This document shows, piece by piece, positions 1 to 11,046 of a stretch of DNA of 64,000 nucleotides. The first letter of the stretch is position 1. Each line of letters opens with the position of its first letter. This DNA is from Naganishia liquefaciens (taxonomy: Eukaryota > Basidiomycota > Tremellomycetes > Filobasidiales > Filobasidiaceae), in assembly GCA_013423385.1 (NCBI GenBank), contig BLZA01000013.1:434001-498000 (forward strand), read 5' to 3'. The notes beneath the pieces are model-generated. The model was not told where the DNA came from. It saw only the letters and a list, made by a program, of their open reading frames with translations, and ran no database searches. A program made the position numbers and the translations under genes.

Positions 1-732
1 TTCGTGATTGGATATTAAATATATGACAGCTGAAAACAGCCCTCGTGAGCTTACTTCCAACGTGCAAATGTCTCCGACACTTACGAAATACGATGATCTT
101 GTATTTTGACAAGAATGGCTCGAGCTGAGTTACGTAGTGCAGATCGCGATGGTATCCCATCGGCAGACCGACTTCCTCGAACGCCTCTCGCCGCTGTTCT
201 TAATGTCAACACGCTTTCGACTAAATAAACGAAGTCTCTACTGACTGCAGCGAATTCCGGGGAAATGTCTGTCGGGTCGACCTTTCCTCCTGGGAACGCC
301 TGTAGTGTGCGAAATGTGCAATGCATCAGCGCAAGTCAGGCGTGGAGTCCACCTGCGATTTGCTTACGGTCTGATTAGGATGAGCTCTGTACGATTATGA
401 AGTCATCAGCTTGCAATCGCTCCGTTTCATCAGCACGGCCGCTTACCGCATTGTTTTCGCCCGCGTAGTGAGCAGAACATGTAAACCCTCCATCCCTGGT
501 CGTTCGAAAAGCCCCACGAACACTGCGGCAGCACGATTATTACCTATGCTATTCATTCAGATATGAAGACGGATCAACAAGCGGTGCCAAGGTAGGCATC
601 GTGAAATAGTACTACTCACTCAATGTCGTCCACTTCTGCACGATGTTGAAGCAGTCTACGAATGCATTCCTGCGAAGAGTCACTGAGACTCCGGATATGC
701 TGCTCCTGCACGGTATTCCGAAAGTCCAGCAT
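1..732 (-). CDS. Nudix hydrolase, CoA-diphosphatase (Pcd1/NUDT7-8) type, partial
   Basis: Predicted to hydrolyse CoA or other nucleotide diphosphates, as Pcd1/NUDT7-type enzymes do, often in peroxisomes or mitochondria. The gene runs leftward and leaves the window before its stop. Spliced exons: 732-620, 548-447, 368-386 (a 19-nt microexon), 299-246, 193-85 and 29-1; every junction has GT..AG ends and keeps frame. The product shows a strand with RAAAVFVGLFERP, then the family signature before the Nudix box (MRAHPNQTAFPGGKVDPTD) and, across an intron, the box core RREAFEEVGLPMG. Glu residues of the REAFEEVG core bind the catalytic metal. The spacing from GG to REAFEE fits the GX5EX7REUXEEXGU pattern. 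The start at 732 (MLDFRNTV) opens the first exon. The C-terminus is outside the window, so a peroxisomal PTS1 signal cannot be judged. Family call is firm; exact substrate is inferred. Confidence 0.8.
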
Positions 733-1385
733 GACGTAGATCGACCCTTCAGAATACTAATCTGATTGAATGGTCTCTCGATTGAGAGTGGTGCACAAGC
801 TTGTTCAGCAGTGTTCCATCCGCTGGCCGGGACGTGAGAGAGACGCGCCGGGCTTTGCGAATTCGCAACAGACCGTCAAGAGAGCGCTAGTACTTTAGAG
901 CGTCAACAGAGATTTCTGCAAACAATAGTCTGGGCGAGTGTTACGCCGATCAGCCCGCTGCGCAAACTCATTCTTGGTCATGAAACAGTCAAGCATTCAT
1001 CCTGGATGCTCTAGCACGGACCGCTCCATCGGCTATCGCCCTGTTCCGCTCGTTTGTTTTGTTTCATGTTGTCTTGCGAATACACGTCATTGCTTTCTTT
1101 GGTTATGTCACCGCTGTACCTCTCCAGGCCTCTTAGAGCGTTTTCTGTTCGCAACAGCCAATTGACCAGCGGAGTGGTAGCCTTTCGATGTATAACGTTC
1201 ATGTTTGCTGAGTTACAATGCGTGCTTATTGCACGAGGAAGCTCTGAGTCGTTATCTCTCAGAACGTACGAGACATCGCGCCGGTGTTTCGGCGGGACTC
1301 GCAATCAATGCAAGACACACCGAATGGCTACCTCTGTCCTGTTCTAAGATCCATGTTATCCCTGAGTGCCTCGCGACTATCCTCT
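733..1385. other. Intergenic: Nudix promoter side and CAP-gene 3' side
   Basis: No open frame here has a recognisable domain or a convincing exon chain. It should hold the 5' region of the leftward Nudix gene and the 3' untranslated region of the leftward CAP gene. I see nothing else. Confidence 0.5.
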
Positions 1386-2546
1386 CTAAACAGGTCGTCC
1401 GACCTGGGTGGCGAATTGCCCAAGATAGTTTCCGGGTTTGTAGTATTCGCAAATGAGATAGCTGCTAGAGGACTGCAAAGTGGAAATATGAGCGCTTCGC
1501 CTGGAGGTGGCTTGTGCGCAATGACACTCACAGAAGCCTGGTATAGGGTTTTAGCGGGACAGGTAATCAAAGCACATCCGAGCTGCGTGGTAGACTTCCA
1601 AACCATCTGCAAATGAGGAGAAGCAGTTCTCAGTCTTTCCATGCTCGTCTGTGTTCAGCACAACAACCCACCTGGGTGAAGTGTCCCGTTGTCGGACTGA
1701 AAGTGGGATTGTTGTAGTCGTATTGAGCTGTAGTAAATTGTCCACGATCTTAGCCTCGTCACCCACGCCGCCTGTGCGTGACCGACTTACCAGCTTCTTT
1801 CTCCCAACCGGTTAGTCCGGTTCCGATGGGATCAGAGTAGCCGTAGGAGGATGCGAGATTCTCTCCGTAAGGCCCTCCGCTGAGCACGTCCAACAGAGAT
1901 CAGAATAGCTCTCTGAGATGCGAACAACAAGAACTGACGAGTGAGCGAATTTGCATTGACTGGCATAGTTCTTGGCGAAAGTCGCCAGTGTTGCATTCCA
2001 AGTCAGGGGATTGGCGCCTGTCAAACAAATCGCCTCAATAAGCCTTTAAAAGAGACGATTCAGTGGACTCACCATACTTGGCCCGGAAGGTGTTGTGCTC
2101 GTTTAACATCCGTTGCTCGTCGGCAGTCAAAGTGGCCGCGTTGTTGTTGATGACGGGAAGGGCGCTGGCCGTGCTGGTTGCAGTGGCCTTGGAGCTTGTC
2201 GAAGACGGTCGAGCCGTCGCCGAGCTTCGAGCAAATTGGACCAAAGTCGGCGCCGCAGCAGCGGTGAGGGGAGTACCGGAAGGGCCAAAGTACGCTCGCT
2301 ATGAATGTCAAGACAGTCGCCTTTAAAGCGTGTCAGGCGCGTGGGGGCAGTTGGACTTACGCAGACCTGCTCGCATTGGACGTACGAGTTGACGACCGTT
2401 TCCCCGGCCCGCCGAGTCAAGCCATCATCGGATCCTCGTGTGGATCTGCCCTCGACTACTCGGATGTCGAGTCCTCGATCAGGGTTGCTGGCCTGAGCAA
2501 CGCCACCAAGCAAGGGCAAGAGCGCGAAAAGGAACGTCAATTGCAT
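1386..2546 (-). CDS. Secreted CAP/SCP (PR-1-like) protein
   Basis: A secreted protein of the CAP superfamily; fungal members (the Pry group) bind sterols or fatty acids outside the cell. Seven predicted exons give about 265 residues. The signal peptide is MQLTFLFALLPLLGGVAQA; an in-frame ATG 13 codons upstream is less likely because it would bury the signal. A Ser/Thr/Ala-rich linker follows, then the CAP domain: LNEHNTFRAKYG, LTWNATLATFAKNYA with CKFAHS, GGPYGENLASSYG, then YDYNNPTFSPTTGHFTQ joined to MVWKSTTQLGCA, and a C-terminal YLICEYYKPGNYLGQF. The HTQ-type active-site motif (GHFTQMVW) and the GPYGENL motif define the family. The stop is at 1386-1388. A TATATAAG element sits about 120 bp upstream of the start. 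Sterol binding is inferred from the family. Confidence 0.88.
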
Positions 2547-4698
2547 ATTGAGAGCGAGAGTGCGAAATTTGCACGACTTGAGCAAGCGAGATTTGTGGAA
2601 GACCAGCTTCGCAATTCAAATGAGGGATGAGCCGTTCGAGCAATTCCCGGGGATCCTGCTATCCCAAACTTATATACCTCAAATTCCGCCGCGGCCTCGA
2701 GGGCTGCACGCAGGCTGTATACGTAAAGGGTTTTCTAAAGGCACGCTTTGAAAGGCAGCCAAGAACCTTCGATCGAGCAGCGAAGCGAGAGGGAGCAATC
2801 GGCAGAAGCCGTTTCCAGTCGCAACTGTATCGCGTCTTACCTGGGCCGAAAGCCGTTTCCGGTGGTGCGGAAGCTGTTTTATTCTTCCAGCCGATTGAAT
2901 CCCTGAAAGGCATATGAAAGGCACGCCAAACTTGCAAACCTGAAACGCGAAAGGCGCGCACAAGGAGGCACGAGCTGGGAGCTCAGCATACCTGGGAGGC
3001 ACCGCTGCGCAATGACAATACACCCCATTCTTCTTGCTGAAGCAGGTTCGTCTGTTGCGTCAGATAAGATACCTCCACCCTACCCTTTCTCCAGCCAATT
3101 CCTCAGGCCCTCTTCGAATCCTTCTCGTGGCTAACAGCTGGTATGGCTGAGCTTTCCTAGCTGTTTTCCTTGCTTCTTCCAGCTTTCCTTGCTCAGGCTC
3201 TGTGTCATGATGTCGTCGAAGCAGAGCGTGTTAAGCCGATTTTTATGTTGGCAGCTATGTTGACTCAGCTGGCTTTAGCCTTTCAGGAGTCGAAAGCTGC
3301 CGCGAGAGTCTTAGCACCCCTGAAAGCTCTCTGATATTGCATTTCCAGGCCTTCAGGTCCTCACGGTATATCTAGACTTCTTACTAGCGCGATCTGCGTT
3401 AGCGTGCGCCTCCAGCTCCTCTTGCGAGCTCCCTTAGTTTCTGCCTACTAACGTTCCTGGCATATCGATTCTGGCATCGCGCGAGGACTGACACCGGTTC
3501 TCCCGCTATAGCCTTGGCGATTGGATATGAGAGAGATGAGAGTATCTGAAGTAGCCATTACAGCTGTTTGCTAGCCGTCCTCCAGGCTGTGGTTATGGCC
3601 CAGACGATGAACCCACTTCGAACTACCTATTAGTCGAAATCTGTTTGTCCTCTCGAAGAACTCCGTATTGGGACCTTACTCGGGCATTAGCCTGCCATCG
3701 ACCCTAAGCGGGTCCCTGAAATCATGCCGTAAACGCCAGAAGGTACGCAAACATGTATGGCGACACGACATATGTGGGGCACGGACTCGGCATGAAACAA
3801 TAACAGCTGACAAAAAAAGGAGAGGTACAGAGAGCTGAACAAAGTATTCACAGATGAGCGAGCTCATAAGCTAACAAATGCATTGATGTAGCTGGCGACG
3901 TGTATCGATCTCCGCATGGTTCTGCGGGGGTCTGTACACCGCCACTGATATCAGGCTCTATGACATTTTGCAGCCTCAGGCACCTGCATTTGCGAAGCGA
4001 TGGTGTTAAATATGACATCATGAGCATTGGGACTGGGCTCTAAGATAATTGATTCATCGAGAGGATATCGTTCCCCATGCAGCAGCAAGTCAAGTTATTC
4101 AGTTGTAGCGTTATCGAGTAGTCTCCTTACATCTTCGACCTGTATTAGAGGTATTGCCTTCCTTTGCAACGGTCAACCACGAGCAGGATGAACGGGCTGG
4201 CCCGTTCTGGTTGCCGTGTGCCGGCTGCTTTACGGCCGGCGATGTTGACGGGATCGCGGAATGACAGCTGCTTGATATGGACTGCCTGATGATTGCAGGA
4301 CAAACGAGCATATGGGACCGAGTATGTTGCCTCCGAAATGGTCGGATACGACGGCTAGTGAGATGCATGCTCGAATCTAGAGGAAGATCCCCTGTGGCGG
4401 AGGTGGATCGAATAGGCGAAGCCGGTTGCGCACGTTATCTTTGGCAAGCCCAAGAAGAGTCTCGCAGTGAGCAGGCGAGGGCCACACGTGCGGGCAATTG
4501 CAGTCATAGAGAGAGCGAGAGCGTATGTTCGCCCTCAGAAGCAGCTCATGTTCCACGAATCGCAAAGTCCGGTCGATGGCGACCTGAGTTCAAAAGATGA
4601 GTCCTTGTGGCGCGTTCGGGGTCGAGCGGGAGTCAAAAATTGACCGTCCTTGCAGACGCGACAAGCAACCTGACGATCTGACGACTTCGGTAGCCCTA
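2547..4698. other. Long intergenic region without a recognisable gene
   Basis: About 2.1 kb. The right part may contain 3' sequence of the oxidoreductase-like gene; a 62-codon open frame at 4377-4565 on the minus strand, preceded by a good acceptor (ttttgaactcag), could be an alternative last exon but resembles nothing I know. The left part holds the CAP promoter. From about 3.0 to 4.1 kb open frames are short and I see no domain, transposon end or tRNA. Confidence 0.5.
2670..2677 (-). promoter_or_regulatory. TATA-like element of the CAP gene
   Basis: On the minus strand this reads TATATAAG, a near-perfect TATA box, about 125 bp before the CAP start codon at 2546. The distance matches TATA-like elements at several other genes in the window. 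Confidence 0.5.
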
Positions 4699-5191
4699 TC
4701 ACCATGCTTCAGCGGCGGGCGGTGTGCAGGATGCTTGCCTAGATGCAGCGATATGATCTCGGATGGCCTCGCATTCAGACCAGACATCCACCTTCTCGTA
4801 GAACAGTTCTTTGACGCACTGATGAGCGCAGGAGATTAGGCCTACAAGCTGGATTGGCAAGGAGATACATACGGGCTTGCACCTTGACCCACAGCATTCC
4901 GTCAATTCTTCGTCGTTCGGCGGTTCATCGGACCTCGCAGCTCTCTCAAGCTCTTGTCTTCTGCCGATTGCTATTCTCGCTTTCAAAAGGCTTGCGTAGG
5001 TGGGCGAATGGTCTGCGTCCCGTCGAATGTCAGCCTCCTAGCGAAGGATCTCGCTGAAGGTGGTACGCACCCTTGGGATCGAATTCATAGGAGATCTCGC
5101 AGCGAGACATAGTGGTCGCTCGTGTTTCAGATGTCGGTTCCGACTGTTCCGTTTTCTGTGGCTTGCAATTGAGCCCTGGCATTTTGAACAT
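4699..5191 (-). CDS. Small protein with oxidoreductase-like (PF09791-type) Cys motif
   Basis: Three predicted exons (5191-5071, 5012-4873, 4818-4699) with GT..AG introns give 126 residues in one frame. The middle and last exons join to form EELTECCGSRCKPCVKELFYEK, matching the CCxSGCxxCVxExYxEK signature of the 'oxidoreductase-like, N-terminal' family (Pfam PF09791). The four clustered Cys residues are the defining feature, and the exon junction falls inside the motif, which argues that the splice is real. No signal peptide or membrane segment is visible. The first exon (MFKMPGLNCK) is less certain; an internal ATG (MSRCEISYEF) could also start it. The biochemical role of the family is poorly known, so I assign none. 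The last exon reads straight to a TGA at 4699-4701. Confidence 0.7.
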
Positions 5192-5914
5192 CTAGTCCGC
5201 GTTGCTCGTAGATATCATCGAATGCGACAGTCAGCATACCGTCCAAGCGAGCAATAACATGAGCTCATTGGCCTCTCTGAAGGCTCAACAGGCTTTCTTG
5301 TAACAGAACACACCATATTCCCGGTTGCACCCATATCCTCGGCAGAGTCGGCAAATCGGCTCAAAACGCGATCGGGCCAGCGCAGGTCGAGGTATGGGCA
5401 AATGGGCGGAGGCAGCAGCTGCGTGGGCGATATCGGTTTTCTTCGGGCAGTATCTATCAGAAATCTGCCACCAGATGGTACAGCTTGGTTGAGAGAATGG
5501 GGCAGGCTGATGATGTACTCTTACGGCGTCGACGAGATGAGAGGTTTCTGAACGGTACTCACGGATAAGTGAGATAGCTATAATGAAAGGAAAGACAGAG
5601 AGACAAATACTGGCGTCAATCGCCCCATTTACTGGCTTACGCTCAGGGAGGACGTGTAACGCTCGTCTAAGGCTGGCTAGTAGACAAATTGAGCAGGCAA
5701 ATCCATCGGTAAATACATATGATAAAGATATATAGATATATACTATACTACGAAGAGCCCACAATTACAGCTAAGGCCTGCCAGCCAATTACAATAAGCC
5801 GAATCCCAAGGTGTTTCCATCGAGGAAGTAAAAGAGCGTCGTGCCATCGAGCGGAAAGAGACGGTACTCACAAGCGGTTCATGCCGCTGTAATAGGCTTG
5901 GGTGAAAACCAGGC
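5192..5914. other. Intergenic between oxidoreductase-like gene and chitinase
   Basis: Contains an open frame on the minus strand (5285-5764) with a hydrophobic start and a Cys-rich tail, but no family match and unclear splicing. An AT-rich stretch near 5715-5745 reads TATA-like on the minus strand and could serve the small gene to the left. I do not call a gene. Confidence 0.35.
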
Positions 5915-8322
5915 TTAGATGCCCAGACCAGACCGCGCTGCGTCCAGCAGCGACCAGTCGGTGGTATCTCCCGTGATTTCCCAGAAGTTGGTTCCTCGCA
6001 GATTCGATTGTCTGGCGAATTGAGCTTTGAGAGAGATCGAAATGGGGTCATCATAAGTGATGATTTGTCCAGATTGCGAAGACTTGAGCCAAGGCTAGAA
6101 CGATGTTTCCTCAGTCATGCTACGAGCAGGCAGAAACAAAGACTTACAGTACTTGAGCAGGTATCCCAGTACCTGGTGAAGCCGCCGGCACCGACCCAGT
6201 GACCAGAAGAATCCCGCGTCAGTCCTCCTTGAGCGACGATGTCGCTGAATTTGATCTGCCCGTACGTCGATCCTCCGTCTGCGTTGTACAAGGTAACGCC
6301 TCCCTTCTTCTCCAGTCCTCGCCTTCGCCTTGCCCTGAGCGAATCACTGCTAGAGGCCGATATATAACCGTAGGCAGGCAGACCAAGCATGATTTGCTTT
6401 GCTGGCATGCCGGCTGTGGTCCAACTTTTCACAGCTTGGTAAGCGTTGGCCAACGGCTGGTCGGAGCGTCCGCATCCCTCGTTGAGGGGAGCGTTGGGGC
6501 CTGGCTGGGACCACGCATCGGCCGAGCCCCAGATGTCGTAGTTCATGATCATGACCCAGTCGAGCACTTTTGCAAACGCCGACACGTCGGAGAGCGGAGC
6601 CTGATTGGATCCGACAAAGGGCCACACTTGGGTGGCGGTGGAGAGGATCGCGGTAGGCGGCAAAGTTTGTCGTAACAGTTGGAGGAACACGAGGAAGTTT
6701 GCGGAGTCTTGCGAAGAGACGATATTGTTATCAGCTCCCTTGACACCGGGGTACTCCCAGTCGACATCGATACCGTCGAGGCCAAACTTGTTATACATGC
6801 CGAGGATGGCCTGTGCCAGGACCTGACGGTTCTCCGCAGTAGCGACGGCGGGCGAAAAGTAGACGGAGCCTGTCCATCCACCGATACTGAGACGCACCTT
6901 CTTGCCGGCCGCGTGTGCAACAGAGACAAGCCAGTTGAGTGTATCCTCGCTGTTGTATTGCGTGAACTCGAGGCCGTATTGAGCATTGACGATGGCAAAC
7001 GCGAAATCAACGACGTCCAATCGGCTGAAATCAATCTGCGAAGGAGGAAAAGTCCAGACGGACCAATCGGGATAGTACGCCGCAGCAAGGTATTCGTTGA
7101 GGGGTGTCGTCGAGAGGGTGTTGCTAGGTAGAGCAGCCTGAGAAGATGTGGTCGAAGGCTGGTTGACATTGGTCGAGGATTCAGCGGTGAAGCTTGAGGT
7201 AAAGGTGGCAACTGCGGTGCTGCTTGCTGTCACCGTCGATGTCGGAATCTTCGATGAGCTCTCGCTAGTCGAGCTGGTAAGGGGGCCCTCCGAGGTGAAC
7301 TGCGAGGTAGCCGATACTGTTTCGATGCCGTATGCCGAAGTCACGCCAACTGTCGTTGTAGGCGTGTCGATGGATATCGAAGAGCTCGAGACCCCGTTTG
7401 TAGTAGAAGGCAAAATCGACTCTTGCGACGACAACGATACAATCGTCGTAGACGCTGCTACCGATGCCGTTGACGAGACTTCGAATGACGTCGAAATAGA
7501 CATGGAGGGAACATCTGTGATGACAGGCAGAGTGGGAATGGGCAGAGTGGTTTGGTAAACACTACGGGGTGATTTTCGATGAGCCGTCGATATATCCTTA
7601 AATTGAAGTTGGCGAACTCACGAGGTGGTCCCAGTGGCGGTACCCGTTTCATTGGCTATAGCCGCTGTTGAGGAGACTTCAGTAGCATTCGGAACAGTAG
7701 CTGAGGACACATGAGTCACTCCGCCGGTAGACTGCGCCGCCTCGCTTGAAGCAGAGGATAGGGACGAAGCGAAGCTTGCCGCCGCGGAAGAGGGATCAAA
7801 GTGGTGTGCACTGGTCGTTGCATTTTCGATCCCCGGTGTATCCGTGATCAGGATCCAGCCCTCTGTACGCGTAGCATTGGGTTTTGCCGTTGGGCTCGTG
7901 AGAGTCGGTAGGACGCTCGTTGTGGCAGATGCCCACCACTCAGTCTCCGTCGCCGAAGCATTGATACCCGTTTGCGTGGCAGAAGGAACCAAAGTCGCAG
8001 AAGCGGTGGCGTTTGGATACTCGTTGTACACTGAGGATACAGACGTCGTGTTCATTGTCGGCTCGCTTGTGGGGATCGCCGAATTCGGGTACGAGGTCGC
8101 AGTCACCCAAATGACTTGCGTACTAGTGGCATCAACAGTCACAGTTGTAGTTGTAGTGATGGGCAGTCGTCTCGCCCACAAGTCTGCCAGGAATCCGGAC
8201 GGGGATCGACGAAGTGCACGACGATGGACTGCAGGACGAGATGAGGGTTGCGCAGAAGCTGCCAGAGGCGAAGCGACGAGGGAGACGAGTGACAAGGCGG
8301 ATAAGAGATTATGAGTATGCAT
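5915..8322 (-). CDS. Secreted GH18 chitinase with Ser/Thr-rich N-terminal region
   Basis: Hydrolyses beta-1,4 links in chitin, probably at the cell surface during wall remodelling. Exons 8322-7622, 7561-6148 and 6094-5915 join in frame to 764 residues. A signal peptide (MHTHNLLSALSLVSLVASPLAASA) is followed by about 350 residues rich in Ser and Thr, suited to O-mannosylation. The GH18 domain fills about 390-760: it opens with AAYYPDWSVWTFPP, has the SIGGW strand and the catalytic DGIDVDWEYPG loop, whose last Glu is the proton donor, then MNYDIWG and, in the last exon, ALKAQFARQSNLRGTNFWEITGD with a final Trp-bearing strand. The Ser/Thr-rich block precedes the catalytic domain, unlike yeast Cts1 where it follows. 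No chitin-binding module or GPI signal is visible at the C-terminus. Confidence 0.93.
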
Positions 8323-9050
8323 CTTGAGCTAAGTGTCTGCGAAGATTGGGAAAGAATCCGGTTATGACGCTGGTACGGCTTGAACGAGGGTTTCCCAAAA
8401 AGGTGTGTTGCTTTGGTAGTGGTTTGAAGAGAATGAGTTGGAAAGTACGGCCTGACTTGTATGACTTCAAGCGTGAGATTCGGGATGAATTTCTTCGAAG
8501 CGGTGGTGATCGAACCGGTCGAAGTGAAGGGGCAGTAGTGAAGGAGTGAAGGAAGCGTTGCTGCTTCCAGGATAGTGGGATGAGAAGTTGAGTTGCCACG
8601 TTCCCAGCTCGAGACTCTGTGCACAGCACGAAAGACGTTCGAGGATGACTGGCGGGAAGGAGAGATGAGCGATCGAACGACAATGGCGAGGCGAGAATGA
8701 ACGAACCGTTGCAATTGATATACTCTTTTGAGCCAAGCGGATTCCCGGTCTGCCTGGGCGGCGAAAGATGGCTGGTTGAGACAATTTCTACTCGCCGCCT
8801 GATGACGATTTTGGCTTTCACTCTTGTCTGAGTTTCATGGATCGCCCACTCTGGGTCACGTGAGCGCAGACCTCGGGGCGGTTTCTGAAGTCGGCATTCC
8901 TCAGACATGTAAGACTCGATGCTATGTTGGGTTTATCTTGAGTCCCCCGTCTACTAGTCCTTGGATCTGGCCATTCACCTGGAAATCTCGTCGTGGAAAT
9001 CTCCTTTAGAAAGTCGATTGCAAGCACCGCCATTCCAAGCCAACCGCAAG
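8323..9050. promoter_or_regulatory. Shared upstream region of chitinase and methyltransferase-like gene
   Basis: The two genes diverge from this 728-bp stretch, so it should hold both promoters. A perfect E-box lies at 8855-8863. Open frames on the minus strand here are not supported by any domain and are treated as chance. Confidence 0.5.
8855..8863. promoter_or_regulatory. E-box GTCACGTGA
   Basis: Palindromic GTCACGTGA in the divergent promoter. This is the classic core bound by Cbf1/USF-type bHLH factors. Function here is inferred from the motif only. Confidence 0.4.
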
Positions 9051-10336
9051 ATGTCGCACGGCAATATCAATCATTCCATGCGGATGAATTACAGCCAATT
9101 CGGTGTCGACGAGGTGAGCCGCCTCATTATGCCCACTCGATTCAAGCTAAGCGTGCCGTTCAAGTACTACAAAAAAGTCGAGTCATCATACCGCAATCCA
9201 TTCTTCCCTGGAATACGAAAGGTCTCCCAGACAGACCCTCCGTCCGGCCGCGCAATCTCTGACCATGTGCCAATGAATCCCTAGATAGGTCATCTTTACG
9301 TTGATGGATAAGTGGTGGGATGAAGAAAAGGCCGCTAGAAAACGATCTGCTGCGGACAATTCGAAGGCTCGGGAGATCCGCATCCTGGATCTGGCAGCCG
9401 GGAGGTATGTGATCACCGAACCTTGACGCCATCCGTACTGAGATTTTTTCTGCCATTCAGCGGCGAGGCCACAATATGTCTTCAAGAATGGCACGCCAAG
9501 CGTACAGGCAAACTCACGCAAATTTCCACGCCGGGCATGTCATCCGCAACCGAACACATCGCGAGCAGTCATCCGGGCCTGCCAAATCCTCTGGCTGCAC
9601 TTCGTGGCAACTCGGGTCTTTACAATGCGGCGGCCAGGCCGGCCTTTGTCCCGCCGTCGCGTCGTCCGGCAGCTGTGAAAGCAGCGGTGAAAGGGGAGTC
9701 TACGGTGGGCAGGAATGAGGACAGGAGTATACCTGATTTGCATATTACGGCGACAGATCCGGTGAGTTTATTGTGTGAACGATTGCAATGGAGACTGACG
9801 ATTTCTTTTCTATATACCGCAGTTCACCATGCCAGCGTACGAGGAGCGCACTGGAGGAACGTGTCTTCCGCTATCATTCGACGACATCGTTCAGGGAAAA
9901 CTACCACCGCTCGATGCATCAGCCTCGAAATACGACTTGATCATCTGCTCATTTGCGTTACATCTCGTTGGCGATCATTCGGAAATGTTTTCACTGCTAT
10001 ACGAATTGGCTCAGAGAGCCAATTGGATGATCGTCTTGGCTCCGCACAAGAAACCCGAGGTACGCCGAGGTACCCATGTCAAAGGACTTCAACGTTGACG
10101 TCGCATCTCCTCTACAGATAAAGGAAGGCTGGGGCTGGACACGCTGGGACATCTTATCATGGGCAGATGGAACTGCTAAACTATATTCCGGCGACGACCA
10201 GGCCGACGAGGAAGAGGACGCTGGACCGTCCAGCGACGTTTATAGAAATGGAGGTCTAGAAATGGTGATTGATCGGGTGCGATGTCGAGTCTACAAGAGC
10301 GCTGATGGCGGTGCGGGTACGGATGTACGGATGTAG
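9051..10336 (+). CDS. Conserved fungal methyltransferase-like protein
   Basis: Six predicted exons. The start MSHGNINHSMRMNYSQFGVDE joins to YYKKVESSYRNPFFPGIRK, then VIFTLMDKWWDEE, then ILDLAAGSGEATICLQEWH across a third intron. ILDLAAGSG is motif I of Rossmann-fold SAM-dependent methyltransferases. Later segments, YDLIICSFALHLV and WMIVLAPHKKPEIKEGWGW, occupy the places of motif IV and the following strand. After the motif I region comes a poorly conserved, Pro/Ala-rich stretch. The arrangement matches a conserved but uncharacterised family of fungal proteins; I know no confirmed substrate. No signal peptide or membrane segment is seen, so it is probably cytosolic or nuclear. The gene diverges from the chitinase. 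Confidence 0.72.
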
Positions 10337-11046
10337 AGCCGAGAGGATTGCGAAGCCGTCCATTCCACGTCATACTCGTTTTAAAAATTGGACAACGCAT
10401 CATTGGATAGGTCGAGATAATTGCCTCGCACTGTAACTGAGAATCGACAAGCCTTGCCAACTCAAGTTTTCGTCATGCTTGTCTGTCCGTCTGTCCGGCT
10501 CGGGGGGACAGCAGGAAGAGGAAGACTTTGATTTTCAGAGCGAGCTTGAACGCGTCGAGTTGCATCCGCGGCTCGGTCTTTTGTTCTGCATGTTTCGGAA
10601 ACAGGCCGCCTTGCATACTTGCTTGCAACGCGACATCGACCTCGTCGACGTGGTGCCTATACATTCCAGTCTCCCTGACCAAAAAGGCAACGCTTGGTAG
10701 ATACGACTTCGCCCATCCTGCTTGCTTCCTAGCCTCTGAGAGGTATATGCAGAGCCGGATCTCGACATACGTTACCGACGGGCTTTTCAACGACGCGTTT
10801 GCAACGACTTGCCCATCCACATCATAGACCTTTCAAGTAGAGTGGCCGCGAAACCCTTTTGTGTTCATCGTAGCGACATAGACTGTCTCACACCGCTCCC
10901 TCCGCGATCCCGACGTACCCTACGAACCCAATTGGCACTATCTACAACCGTCCACGACGAAATTCTTCCTTTACCATCCATCACTCACATTCGACAGAGG
11001 TAGCATCGCATTTCCGATCTTCTCCCGCGCTAAACTCGGCAATAGG
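10337..11046. other. Intergenic / PAK 5' region
   Basis: Probably the promoter and 5' untranslated region of the kinase gene, after the 3' end of the methyltransferase-like gene. An open frame on the minus strand (10473-10820) has no recognisable domain. Nothing else seen. Confidence 0.45.

Noticed and set aside
5285-5764. 159-codon frame with hydrophobic start and Cys-rich tail
   Set aside because: No clear signal-peptide cleavage site, no match to a known effector family, and it overlaps likely UTR sequence.
7148-8314. Open frames antisense to the chitinase Ser/Thr-rich exons
   Set aside because: Codon-biased Ser/Thr repeats keep the antisense strand open; the sense strand has signal peptide and GH18 domain in a consistent spliced frame.
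10473-10820. 115-codon minus-strand frame upstream of the PAK gene
   Set aside because: No domain, and it lies in the likely 5' UTR/promoter of the kinase.
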